From a virus, in IMG/VR virus record IMGVR_UViG_3300032323_000924, positions 1 through 21,673 of that record: DNA of 21,673 nt; one strand, given 5' to 3'. A program made the translations under genes and the position numbers. Below the pieces are notes generated by a model that ran no database searches, had not been told where the DNA came from, and worked only from the letters and a program-made list of their open reading frames with translations. Shown one piece after another: positions 1-7,271 of the stretch. Every line of letters begins with the position of its first letter. Position 1 is the first letter of the stretch.

Positions 1-49
1 CACTTCACACCTGCAAACCTGCGCACCCTGCGAACGGAGAACCCTGTGA
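1..49 (+). CDS. Possible 3' end of the upstream gene (partial)
   Basis: The frame starting at base 2 stays open to a TGA at 47-49. That stop overlaps the GTG start of the next gene as GTGA, the coupling used repeatedly in this genome (for example at 17283 and 20651). Only 15 codons are visible and they match no family I recognise. A second frame ends with TAA at 51-53, so the choice of frame is uncertain. By gene order the off-window gene would be a head gene such as the major capsid protein, but that is inference. Confidence 0.3.
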   Translation, partial: TSHLQTCAPCERRTL

Positions 50-2007
50 ATAATCCAATGGCACTGTTATGGCATAGCAACGCACCTTGGTGCGGAACCG
101 GCTATGGAACGCAAACCGCGCAAGCCGTGGAACGAATCAAACGTGACGGTCACGCTGTCGCAATCAACTGCAACTATGGCTTGCAAGGTATGCGCAGCGA
201 CTGGAATGACATCCCAATCTTTCCAATGGGAATCGAGTCCTATTCCAATGACACCGTGCGCGCAAACTTCACCACATGGAAACGCGAAAACCCTGACCTA
301 CCTGCGCACGTTGTCTGCCTGTTCGACGCGTGGACAATGCCAGAGGCAATGTGGAAAGACGTACCAACATCGGTGTGGGCGATGGTTGATCATCAGCCAC
401 TACCCCCCAATGTGTTGCAAGTTTTACAACGCCAAAACATCACACCAATTGCGGTGACCATGTTTGGATTTGAGCAGATGCAGCGCGCTGGATTGACTGA
501 TGCCAAATACATCCCAATGGCGATTGACACCAAGATGTATCACCCTGGTGCAACTTATGACGGCAAGACTGGGCGCGAGTTGATGAGCTTTGAACATGAT
601 TACCCTGACAGCCTGTTTGTTGTGTCAATTATTAACGCCAACAAAGCAAGCAGCGCCGGTGGTATTCACCGCAAGTCATGGGCTGAAAACATCTTGGCCT
701 ATTCGATTTTTGCTCAAGACAAACCTGATGTGCGGTTGTATCTGCACACTGAACGCTTTGGCAATTACGGCGGCCTAGCCCTCGACTTTCTGCTGAAGGC
801 TTGCGGCCTGAAAGACCAGGACAACTTTAAGTTTGTGAGCCAACACGCCATGCACAACGGCATCCCCAATGAGGCGATGGCGGCATTATTCAACGGCACC
901 GATGTCCTACTGGCGAGCACGATGGGTGAAGGATTCGGTTTGACCCTTCTCGAGGCGCAGGCCTGTGGAACTGTTGCAATCGCCAATGACTTTAGTGCCT
1001 CACCTGAGCTGCTCGGCGATGGATGGCTGACAGAGAATCAACCGTTTTGGGATGGCACACAGTTGTCATGGTTTGCCACACCCAACATTCCCAGCATCGT
1101 TGACGCACTTGAGAAGGCTTACGCCCGTGGCAAGCATCGCAGCGACAAGGCGCGCAAACATGCACTTGAGTACGACGCCGACCGGGTGTGGAAAAAGTAT
1201 TGGCGGCCATATCTCAAGGAATTGGCCAAGACGCCAAAGGTTGTGGAAGCAAAGACCACGATCGTTGCGAAAGGCAATGCGCAACCGAAACTTACTATTT
1301 ACGTCCCGGCATATCGTCGCCCTGAGATTGCTGACCTGTTTGCAAGTCTGGCACCGCAGCTCACCAATCAAGTTGAGTTGATTGTGTCCGACAACTGCCC
1401 TGACCAAACTGCGCTGGCGCCTTTGCGCTTACTCAGCAGCGCCCCGTGTTCGGTGACTTATCTGCACCAACCGTCAAACACTGGCGGCGTTGCCAACCTC
1501 GAGCGCGGCTTGACCCTTGGCACAGGCGCATGGTTGTGGATGATCTCAGACGATGATCAAATCTTGCCCAATGCGATTGCCGACATTCTCAACGAGATCG
1601 AACAGGCAGACATCGACCGCTTGATTCTGTTGAGTCACAAGGCGCCGACGGGCGCAGCTGGCATGGTGGGAACACCAGCAGAGATTGAAGCTGCGCAACC
1701 TGGCATCATGATTGCGGCAACCCTGATCACTGCCAATGTGTTGCGCCGTAGCGCCTTGGATGTCGAACTGGCACGGGCTAAGGCTGCAACACTCTATGGC
1801 CCTGCCTTTGCCTACACAGGCTGCAAGCGAGTCAAGGTTCACGCAACGCCAGCGATTGTTGTTGGGTGTGCTCATGTCAATGAATTTGTTGAAATGAGTG
1901 ACTCAACCGTTGACGTCTCTGCGGTGTGGTCGGAATTGCTAACGATGCTTGGCATTGAACCAACCCAGTCTGCAACTTCGTGGAACTATGTTTCGGTGGA
2001 GATGTAG
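46..2007 (+). CDS. Two-domain glycosyltransferase (GT4-like N-terminus fused to GT2-like C-terminus)
   Basis: This 653-aa protein appears to contain two sugar transferases. Residues about 1-395 look like a GT-B enzyme of family GT4. An N-terminal GTGYGTQ loop and the EX7E donor-binding motif (E295 and E303, in EGFGLTLLE) followed by AxACG support this. From about residue 418 a GT-A domain of family GT2 begins with a TIYVPAYRR strand, then SDNCPD, and the metal-binding acidic cluster at D502-D504 in ISDDDQ. It would act in the host cytoplasm, using nucleotide-sugar donors. The start is GTG at 46, with an ACGGAGA ribosome site just upstream; an in-frame ATG lies at 58. The epimerase gene follows with a 2-base gap. 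Because the next genes are head-tail genes, I infer that it decorates virion proteins. Modification of host surface sugars or DNA remains possible. There is no transmembrane segment. Confidence 0.85.
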   Translation: MNNPMALLWHSNAPWCGTGYGTQTAQAVERIKRDGHAVAINCNYGLQGMRSDWNDIPIFPMGIESYSNDTVRANFTTWKRENPDLPAHVVCLFDAWTMPEAMWKDVPTSVWAMVDHQPLPPNVLQVLQRQNITPIAVTMFGFEQMQRAGLTDAKYIPMAIDTKMYHPGATYDGKTGRELMSFEHDYPDSLFVVSIINANKASSAGGIHRKSWAENILAYSIFAQDKPDVRLYLHTERFGNYGGLALDFLLKACGLKDQDNFKFVSQHAMHNGIPNEAMAALFNGTDVLLASTMGEGFGLTLLEAQACGTVAIANDFSASPELLGDGWLTENQPFWDGTQLSWFATPNIPSIVDALEKAYARGKHRSDKARKHALEYDADRVWKKYWRPYLKELAKTPKVVEAKTTIVAKGNAQPKLTIYVPAYRRPEIADLFASLAPQLTNQVELIVSDNCPDQTALAPLRLLSSAPCSVTYLHQPSNTGGVANLERGLTLGTGAWLWMISDDDQILPNAIADILNEIEQADIDRLILLSHKAPTGAAGMVGTPAEIEAAQPGIMIAATLITANVLRRSALDVELARAKAATLYGPAFAYTGCKRVKVHATPAIVVGCAHVNEFVEMSDSTVDVSAVWSELLTMLGIEPTQSATSWNYVSVEM

Positions 2008-2009
2008 TC

Positions 2010-2726
2010 ATGCGCGTGGGCGTGACTGGCGCAAGTGGTCATCTTGGTCAGGCGATGCTGGCGTACCTGGCGCAGGCCGGGATTGACTTCACCCCAATCG
2101 GCAGGGAGATCCCGCAAGACCTGCGCGCCGATGTGATCTTTCACTTGGCCGCACCTAATCTGAAAGAGCCGGAAGCCTGCACCAGCTTCACCTATTTCAA
2201 TGAGGACTTGGTGATGTGGGCTGAGCGCAACAGCGTCCAGGTCATCAACACTGCAAGCTGGTGGCAACATGCCGGCATTGAGGCTGAGTCGCTTTTTTAC
2301 ACTCGCACCAAGGCAGCCCAGCAGGGCATGTTTGCAGGTCACACCACTTTAACTTTGTTCAGTGTGTACGGCGACCCAGTGCGTGACGACCGTGGATTCA
2401 TCCCACAACTCATTCGTCACCTGACGGGATTTAAGGCACTCACAGCGGCTTCAGATCAGCCTCGCGACTTCGTCCATGCAGATGATGTTTGCACCGCTTA
2501 TTTGACCGCTATTTCGGCGCCTGTGGCCACTTACGACATCGGCACACATCTGGCGCTGAGTCCGATGCAGTTGCTGGGAATGTTCCGCGATGACGTCGTG
2601 CCGCTACACATTGATCAACCCCCGGCAACATGCCACTGGCCGAACCAAAGACTTCCACATTGGTTTGCTGAAACATCAGTCATCACCCACATTCACAATG
2701 CTTACGAGGAGACCCAGTGGCAATAA
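2010..2726 (+). CDS. NAD-dependent epimerase/dehydratase (extended SDR)
   Basis: The 238-aa product is a short-chain dehydrogenase of the nucleotide-sugar epimerase type. It begins with a beta strand and the Rossmann motif GASGHLG at residues 7-13. The probable catalytic triad is S83 (NTAS), Y97 and K101 (YxxxK in YTRTK). RDFVHADDV near residue 153 is the conserved C-terminal segment of epimerases and dTDP-4-dehydrorhamnose reductases. It is shorter than typical family members (about 300 aa). I place the start at ATG 2010, preceded by a GGTGGAGA ribosome site, because the longer frame from 1980 adds ten residues before the nucleotide-binding strand. It sits between the glycosyltransferase and the head-tail connector, overlapping the latter by 10 bases. 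It probably supplies or tailors the sugar donor for the neighbour. The exact sugar cannot be read from the sequence. Confidence 0.85.
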   Translation: MRVGVTGASGHLGQAMLAYLAQAGIDFTPIGREIPQDLRADVIFHLAAPNLKEPEACTSFTYFNEDLVMWAERNSVQVINTASWWQHAGIEAESLFYTRTKAAQQGMFAGHTTLTLFSVYGDPVRDDRGFIPQLIRHLTGFKALTAASDQPRDFVHADDVCTAYLTAISAPVATYDIGTHLALSPMQLLGMFRDDVVPLHIDQPPATCHWPNQRLPHWFAETSVITHIHNAYEETQWQ

Positions 2727-3313
2727 CAAATGGCTATTGCACTCTCACCCAGATCAAAGCTGCCGTGCGCATCACCGATTCAGTTGATGACACATTGCTC
2801 GAAATGGCAGTGGAGTCAGCAAGTCGAATGATTGACGCCGAATGTGACCGAAACTTTTTTAGTGCAGGAACAGCCACCCGCGACTTTCAACCCAATGATG
2901 ATTATGTCGTTGACGTTGATGACCTGATCAGCATTGTCAGTGTCAAAATTGATGACGCTGGCGAACGAACTTTCTTGATCACCTTGGCCGCTAGTGATTA
3001 CCAGACCGAACCTTTGAACCAGCGCGTTAGCGGCAACGCTTTCCCCATCTCACGGCTACGTATGGTCGGTGACTATCTGCTCCCGATTTACAAAAGGCAG
3101 GCAACGGTGCGCATCGAGGGCGTTTACGGATTTACACCAACGCCGATTCAAGTCACCCAGGCAACCGTCATTCAGGCCAGCCGGATATTCAAGCGGCTAG
3201 ATAGTCCACTCGGAGTAGCTGGCTTTGGAGACATGGGCGCCATCAGGGTGGGCAAAGTTGATCCCGATGTGGCAATGTTGATTCGCCCGTTCAAAAAGAT
3301 TGCGGCTAACTGA
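2717..3313 (+). CDS. Head-tail connector protein (HK97 gp6 / phiE125 gp8-like)
   Basis: The 198-aa protein starts with a helical segment of the connector-adaptor type. It has 'ITDSVDDTLLEMAVES' at about residues 19-34, followed by an acidic aromatic stretch (IDAECDRNFF) characteristic of the DNA-packaging/connector superfamily that docks under the portal. A beta-rich middle (DYVVDVDDLISI, then a YQTEP segment) and a C-terminal helical part follow. The family normally runs 100-200 aa. The GTG start at 2717 has a CGAGGAGA ribosome site 5-12 bases upstream and lies inside the end of the epimerase gene. The next gene starts at its stop codon (TGATG). It forms the ring between portal and tail. The family call rests on pattern and position; no structure comparison was made. 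Confidence 0.75.
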   Translation: MAITNGYCTLTQIKAAVRITDSVDDTLLEMAVESASRMIDAECDRNFFSAGTATRDFQPNDDYVVDVDDLISIVSVKIDDAGERTFLITLAASDYQTEPLNQRVSGNAFPISRLRMVGDYLLPIYKRQATVRIEGVYGFTPTPIQVTQATVIQASRIFKRLDSPLGVAGFGDMGAIRVGKVDPDVAMLIRPFKKIAAN

Positions 3314-3720
3314 TGGCTGACATTTCAACTCTACGCACCGCCATCGCCACGAACCTTGCAACAATCTCAGGGCTGCGCACATCGGCAACTGTGCCCGATC
3401 AGATCAACCCACCAATTGCCGTGGTCATGCCGGCATCCATCACTTACGATCTAGCCTTTCGGCGCAGCGGCGGCGATGAATATGAATTCAGCGTGATGGT
3501 GATTGTTGGCCGTGTTGATGAAAGAATGGCCCAAAATAAACTTGATGCATACTGCTCAGGAACTGGCGCGCAAAGTATCAAAGCCGCCATCGAATCAAAT
3601 AGGACTCTCGGCGGCGAAGCATTTGACTGCCGAGTTACGAGCCTGCGCTCATATAGCCAAGTCAGCGTTGCTGACGTCACTTACCTGTCAGCAGAATTTG
3701 CTGTTCAGGTTATCGCATAA
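3313..3720 (+). CDS. Putative tail terminator / head-tail joining protein
   Basis: This 135-aa protein has no catalytic motif. The N-terminus (ISTLRTAIATNLATISGL) is a helix like those opening tail-completion proteins of the lambda gpU / DUF3168 type. Alternating beta strands follow (YEFSVMVIVGRVDER, DVTYLSAEFAVQVIA), ending in a strand, as expected for this alpha/beta fold. Its place directly before the tail tube gene is where the tail terminator sits in most siphoviruses. The start is ATG 3313 in TGATG coupling with the connector. It probably caps the tail tube and joins it to the head. A head-closure protein is an alternative, since no other candidate for that role is visible in the window. 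Confidence 0.6.
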   Translation: MADISTLRTAIATNLATISGLRTSATVPDQINPPIAVVMPASITYDLAFRRSGGDEYEFSVMVIVGRVDERMAQNKLDAYCSGTGAQSIKAAIESNRTLGGEAFDCRVTSLRSYSQVSVADVTYLSAEFAVQVIA

Positions 3721-3732
3721 GGAGAGCCAACT

Positions 3733-4152
3733 ATGGCAAAGCAAGTTCTTACAAGTCCCACAGTGGTTTTCGCTGGCGGGACGATCAGCGCAAACGTTGC
3801 ACAAGTAACAATCGCATTTGAAGCCGATGATGTTGAGGTGACAAATTTCAGTTCAGGTGGCTTTAGGGAGCGGATTGGCGGTTTGAAATCCGGCACGTTC
3901 TCAATGGAGCTTCACCAAGATTACGCACTCGGCACCATTGACTCGACATTCTTTAGCAACCTTGGTGGCACCGTGGCTGTGGCAGTTCGTCCACAAAACG
4001 GCACCGCTGCAATCGGTTCAGCAAACCCCGAATATCGCTTCAACGTCTTGGTGACCGGCTATGACGCCGTGGATTCAGCCGTTGGGGATCTCAGCACGTT
4101 CTCTGTTTCATACCCAATCACCGGATCGGTTGCTCGCGCAACTGCCGCCTAA
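3733..4152 (+). CDS. Major tail (tube) protein
   Basis: The 139-aa protein is almost entirely beta-structured, with the pattern of a phage tail tube subunit. An N-terminal strand is followed by 'NVAQVTIAFEADDVEVTNF', then a GGFRERIGGLKSG segment typical of tube proteins, where two sheets stack. SMELHQDYALGTID and a C-terminal FSVSYPITGSV strand follow. It has the strongest ribosome site of the block, AAGGAGAG just before ATG 3733, which fits a protein needed in hundreds of copies. It lies before the frameshifted chaperone gene, as in lambda and HK97 relatives. It should polymerise around the tape measure protein into the tail tube. If the neighbouring glycosyltransferase acts on virion proteins, this surface protein is one plausible target. 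Confidence 0.8.
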   Translation: MAKQVLTSPTVVFAGGTISANVAQVTIAFEADDVEVTNFSSGGFRERIGGLKSGTFSMELHQDYALGTIDSTFFSNLGGTVAVAVRPQNGTAAIGSANPEYRFNVLVTGYDAVDSAVGDLSTFSVSYPITGSVARATAA

Positions 4153-4193
4153 TTTTCACTATTGCCATTCCACCTACGCAAGGGAGTCCTGCT

Positions 4194-4478
4194 ATGAAAA
4201 TGAATCTAGAGGTGGTTTACACCGATGGCTCCACGGCGGCAGCTTCGGTTGCTGCCGTGGACTTCGTTGGCTTTGAGGAAACGTATGACCGCAGCGTTGC
4301 CAAGTTCCAAACAGAGTTGAAGTTCACCGACCTGTGCTGGTTGTCGTGGCACTCGTTGCAACGCAAAAACAAAGACCTCGGTGAGTTTCACACTTGGTTG
4401 GAAAATGTTGAAAGCGTCACGTTCGGAGACGATTCTGAAATTGTCCCTTTGGAGAGCAAAGCCAGCACTGGGCAATAG
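4194..4478 (+). CDS. Tail assembly chaperone, short (G-like) form
   Basis: This is the non-frameshifted 94-aa product. It is a small mixed alpha/beta protein beginning 'MKMNLEVVYTDGSTAAASV' and containing a conserved-looking TELKFTDLCWLSWHSL segment. It matches the lambda gpG position: directly after the tail tube gene and upstream of the tape measure, with a second overlapping frame that can be fused to it. The start is ATG 4194, with AAGGGAG 8-14 bases upstream. In the zero frame translation ends at TAG 4476-4478, 25 bases after the slippery heptamer. The protein is expected to bind the tape measure and keep it soluble during tail assembly; it is not part of the finished virion in characterised relatives. 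Confidence 0.8.
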   Translation: MKMNLEVVYTDGSTAAASVAAVDFVGFEETYDRSVAKFQTELKFTDLCWLSWHSLQRKNKDLGEFHTWLENVESVTFGDDSEIVPLESKASTGQ

Positions 4479-4609
4479 TCCACCTGGCTTACGAGTTCCA
4501 CATTGCACCATCAGTTTTGTTGCAAGAGTCAGACCGGATGTTGACAACCATGCACCGATATCTGCGCTGGCGTCACCTTGAAATGACCAAGGCGCGAAGG
4601 AAGGGTTGA
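4194..4609 (+). CDS. Tail assembly chaperone, frameshifted (G-T-like) fusion by -1 frameshift
   Basis: The first 86 codons are those of the short form. At CCCTTTG (4445-4451) the ribosome can slip back one base and continue in the -1 frame from 4451 to a TGA at 4607-4609, adding 52 residues for a 138-aa fusion. The added part contains LAYEFHIAPSVLLQESD, the arrangement of an aromatic/His segment, Pro-Ser and an acidic helix that characterises the T part of these chaperones. No independent start with a ribosome site serves this frame, and it is closed upstream by a TGA at 4436-4438. The shift must therefore occur between 4439 and 4476, exactly where the heptamer lies. In lambda the T domain recruits tail tube subunits to the tape measure. 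Confidence 0.82.
4445..4490 (+). promoter_or_regulatory. Programmed -1 ribosomal frameshift signal
   Basis: The zero-frame codons read C CCT TTG, a perfect X XXY YYZ heptamer at 4445-4451. Both tRNAs can re-pair after slipping to CCC and TTT. Seven bases further on, AAGCCAG (4459-4465) can pair with CTGGCTT (4484-4490), and an inner TGG/CCA pair (4469-4471 with 4480-4482) adds stability. Slippery site, short spacer and hairpin are the three standard parts of a -1 frameshift site. Confidence 0.82.
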
Positions 4610-4611
4610 CA

Positions 4612-5151
4612 ATGGCTAGTCGTGGCGGTTTGAGCGGTTGGAAAATCGAGGTCACAAATCTCAAGCAACTAATGAACGCCTTGGAAGTCATTGACAAATC
4701 CGCAACAAAAAACATTCAGAAAACTATCACGGACGTTGCAAAGCGTGTTGTGGTGGATGCCACTTATTTAACGCCCAGCGGTAATCCAATTAGCAACTGG
4801 GGTCAATGGAGATTTGCCCGTGACGGTCGTGATCTGTCGTTTGATTCTGGCGATGTTGCCAAAGGTTTCAAGGTCCAAAAAAGTAATTTTAGGCGCAAGG
4901 GTGTAAGTGCTGGCCTTGGTTTTGATGTTGTCCAAAGCGATGCAGCCGGCGCCATTTTTGAAGTCATGGGTGACGGTTCGCGGCTAACTACTCGCGGCGG
5001 TGCCAACATGGTCAGGATGATCAACCAGCGTTTCCCACGCAAACGACCACGCACTTTGATTGCGGCTTATTACCAGAACATGAACCAAGAAGTGCGTGAT
5101 GGCATTAGAGATCAAATCATTGATGAAGCGCGAAAGGCAGGGTTGAGATAA
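4612..5151 (+). CDS. HK97 gp10-like tail/neck component
   Basis: The 179-aa protein resembles the HK97 gp10 family of tail-completion/neck proteins. It opens with a strand and helix (WKIEVTNLKQLMNALEVID), then a long amphipathic helix (ATKNIQKTITDVAKRVVVDA). A glycine/serine-containing beta region follows, where relatives carry 'P-x-x-T-G-x-L'; here this signature is weak (LTPSGNPISNWG). C-terminal helices end the protein. The start is ATG 4612, preceded by GAAGGAAGGG, rather than the TTG at 4606, which lies inside the chaperone stop. Its place, between the chaperone and the tape measure, is unusual; in HK97-type genomes this family is encoded before the tube protein. An uncharacterised minor tail protein is the alternative. 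The next gene starts in its stop codon (TAATG). Confidence 0.55.
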   Translation: MASRGGLSGWKIEVTNLKQLMNALEVIDKSATKNIQKTITDVAKRVVVDATYLTPSGNPISNWGQWRFARDGRDLSFDSGDVAKGFKVQKSNFRRKGVSAGLGFDVVQSDAAGAIFEVMGDGSRLTTRGGANMVRMINQRFPRKRPRTLIAAYYQNMNQEVRDGIRDQIIDEARKAGLR

Positions 5152-7271
5152 TGGCAAAGGCCGGCGCGCGCGTACACATTTATGGTGACTATGACGGCAC
5201 AGGTGTCAAGAAGGCTCAGCAAGACATCAGCAATTTTGGGCGTCAGGCTGACGGTTTTAGTAAGAGCTTCAAAGGCTCCATGGCTGGCGCCGGTGCTGCC
5301 CTTGGTGCCGCTTTTGGCGTGGGTGTTATTGGCGCCAATGTTTTGGATTTCTTTCAATCATCGATTACCGCTGCCCTTGCCGATGAGAAGGCGATGCGTT
5401 CTCTTGAGATCGCGCTGCAAAATGTTGGCGCAGCACATCAGACTGGCCCGATTGAAGGTTTCATTGACGCCTTGGCGCGCGAATCTGGCGTGGCCGATGA
5501 TCTTTTGAGGCCAAGTTTTCAGAGGCTAGTCACCGCCACAGGTGACGTTGCGTTGTCACAACAAAACTTGCAGCTCGCCATGGACATTTCAGCGGGCACG
5601 GGGCGCGATCTTGAGGCGGTCACCACTGCCCTTGCCCGTGCATTTACGGGATCAACAACAGGGCTTTCACGCCTTGGCGCTGGCCTTGATGCCAACTTGC
5701 TCAAGTCTAAAGACATGGACGCCATCACGACGGCGTTGTCTGAGAAGTTTGCCGGCCAAGCATCTGCCGCCGCTGATACCTACCAGGGCAAGATCAACAA
5801 ACTCAGCATTGCCGTTGATGAAGGCAAAGAACTTATTGGTGTGGCCCTGCTTAAGGCAGTAGACGACATCTCTGAGGCGTTCGGCGGCACTGGCGGCATG
5901 GCCGATGCGGTTGATGCTTCGGCGCAGGCAATGGCTGACTTCATCACTGGCGTTTCAATCAGCATCAATCCCCTTGCTGATTTCGTTGGTGGCATAAATC
6001 GGTCAACAGGATCAACATTTGATTTCGCCGATATTCTGAAAGTCGCGTACTTACCGTTTTCACCTCTGATCAATGCCACAGAAAAGTACATTGATTCTGG
6101 CGCTGATGCTCGGAAAAGAATGGAAGATCAATCGGCATCATCTGCCGTTTTGTCTGGCAGGCTCACCGGCTTGGCTGGGGATTATGTTCGCGCAACTGGC
6201 GCGGCAATAAACTTCGGTCGTTATCAGAACGCTCCTGATGGCCGTAGTGTTGTGGGTTTTTACGATGTAAACATCTCGGCGCAAAAGGCACTCGCTGACG
6301 CGCAGAACAATGTCAAGACCTTAACTGAGGACTATAACGAAAGCCTTAAGAAAGTTGGAACGTCCTCGGCTGGCGCAGCCAAAGACACGTTTACTTTCAA
6401 AGAGGCTTTGGAGCAAGTCAACAAGGAAGGCTTGGAGAAACTCAACGCCAACCTTAAAAAGGCGCAGGATGAGTTTGACGGTTTCCGTGATTCTGTTGCC
6501 GGCGGCCTGACCGGGCAACTTGACTTTGCGGGCGCCATTGATGACGCCAAAGAAGGCGGCACCGGAATTGTTGACGGGATCAGCGCGCAGGCTGGTGGCA
6601 TTGTTGCCTTTGGTGAGCAACTCAAGTTGTTGCTGTCTACATCACTAAGCCAAGAATCATTTGCTGCGGTGGCTGCACTATCAGCCGAGCGGGGCGCTGC
6701 CTTGGCGTCAGAGTTGTTGGGTGCTAATGGCGCAACTTTGATTGCTCAACTCAACACATCGGTTGCTGCCGTTAATACGGTGGCTGAGGCTGTCGGTTTG
6801 CAGTCAGCCGAAAAGTTCAAAAGTGCCGGCGTTAAGACAGCCGAGGACACCATCACGGGCTTCAAAGAATACATGGGTAAGGATGGCCTTGGCCGTAAGC
6901 GCCTGATGAACGTCATGGACAACCTCGCTGATGCTGCAACGCGTGAAGTTCGCATTGACGTTTTGGTGACTCGATCAGTGAATGAGGTTGTGAGCCGGAT
7001 TAGTTCAGGCACAACCAGCCTTACACCTATGGCTGCTGGCGGCCCTGTTGTCGGTGGACGCCCTTACCTTGTGGGAGAGGTCGGCCCTGAACTATTCATC
7101 CCATCGGCGTCAGGCAACATCGTGCCGAACAATGAAATGGGTGGCGCGTCCAATGTGTACTCCATCACGGTGAACACCGGCGTTGGCGATCCGCGCGTGA
7201 TCGGTGAGGAAGTTGTGAACGTGATCAGTCGTTTTGAGAAGGCCAACGGCGCCGTGTTTGCGCGGGCATGA
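5151..7271 (+). CDS. Tail tape measure protein
   Basis: At 706 aa this is the second longest protein here and has the features of a tape measure. A hydrophobic, Gly/Ala-rich segment lies at about residues 43-68 (MAGAGAALGAAFG...GANVLDFF). Long alanine-rich helical stretches follow (FQRLVTATGDVALSQQN, TALARAFTGSTTGLSRLG). Near the C-terminus the family-typical motif GGPVVGGRPYLVGEVGPE occurs at about residue 630. In relatives, tail length is about 0.15 nm per residue, giving a tail of roughly 100 nm if the whole chain is extended. There is no obvious lytic transglycosylase or peptidase domain. It overlaps the following minor tail gene in an ATGA. It acts inside the tail tube, sets tail length and is ejected into the cell with the DNA. 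Confidence 0.9.
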   Translation: MAKAGARVHIYGDYDGTGVKKAQQDISNFGRQADGFSKSFKGSMAGAGAALGAAFGVGVIGANVLDFFQSSITAALADEKAMRSLEIALQNVGAAHQTGPIEGFIDALARESGVADDLLRPSFQRLVTATGDVALSQQNLQLAMDISAGTGRDLEAVTTALARAFTGSTTGLSRLGAGLDANLLKSKDMDAITTALSEKFAGQASAAADTYQGKINKLSIAVDEGKELIGVALLKAVDDISEAFGGTGGMADAVDASAQAMADFITGVSISINPLADFVGGINRSTGSTFDFADILKVAYLPFSPLINATEKYIDSGADARKRMEDQSASSAVLSGRLTGLAGDYVRATGAAINFGRYQNAPDGRSVVGFYDVNISAQKALADAQNNVKTLTEDYNESLKKVGTSSAGAAKDTFTFKEALEQVNKEGLEKLNANLKKAQDEFDGFRDSVAGGLTGQLDFAGAIDDAKEGGTGIVDGISAQAGGIVAFGEQLKLLLSTSLSQESFAAVAALSAERGAALASELLGANGATLIAQLNTSVAAVNTVAEAVGLQSAEKFKSAGVKTAEDTITGFKEYMGKDGLGRKRLMNVMDNLADAATREVRIDVLVTRSVNEVVSRISSGTTSLTPMAAGGPVVGGRPYLVGEVGPELFIPSASGNIVPNNEMGGASNVYSITVNTGVGDPRVIGEEVVNVISRFEKANGAVFARA

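Noticed and set aside
4206-4715. Long minus-strand open frame (169 aa) opposite the tail chaperone
   Set aside because: It lies opposite the chaperone frames, whose coding sense is supported by family features and ribosome sites. It has no ribosome site of its own, and its product is compositionally odd.
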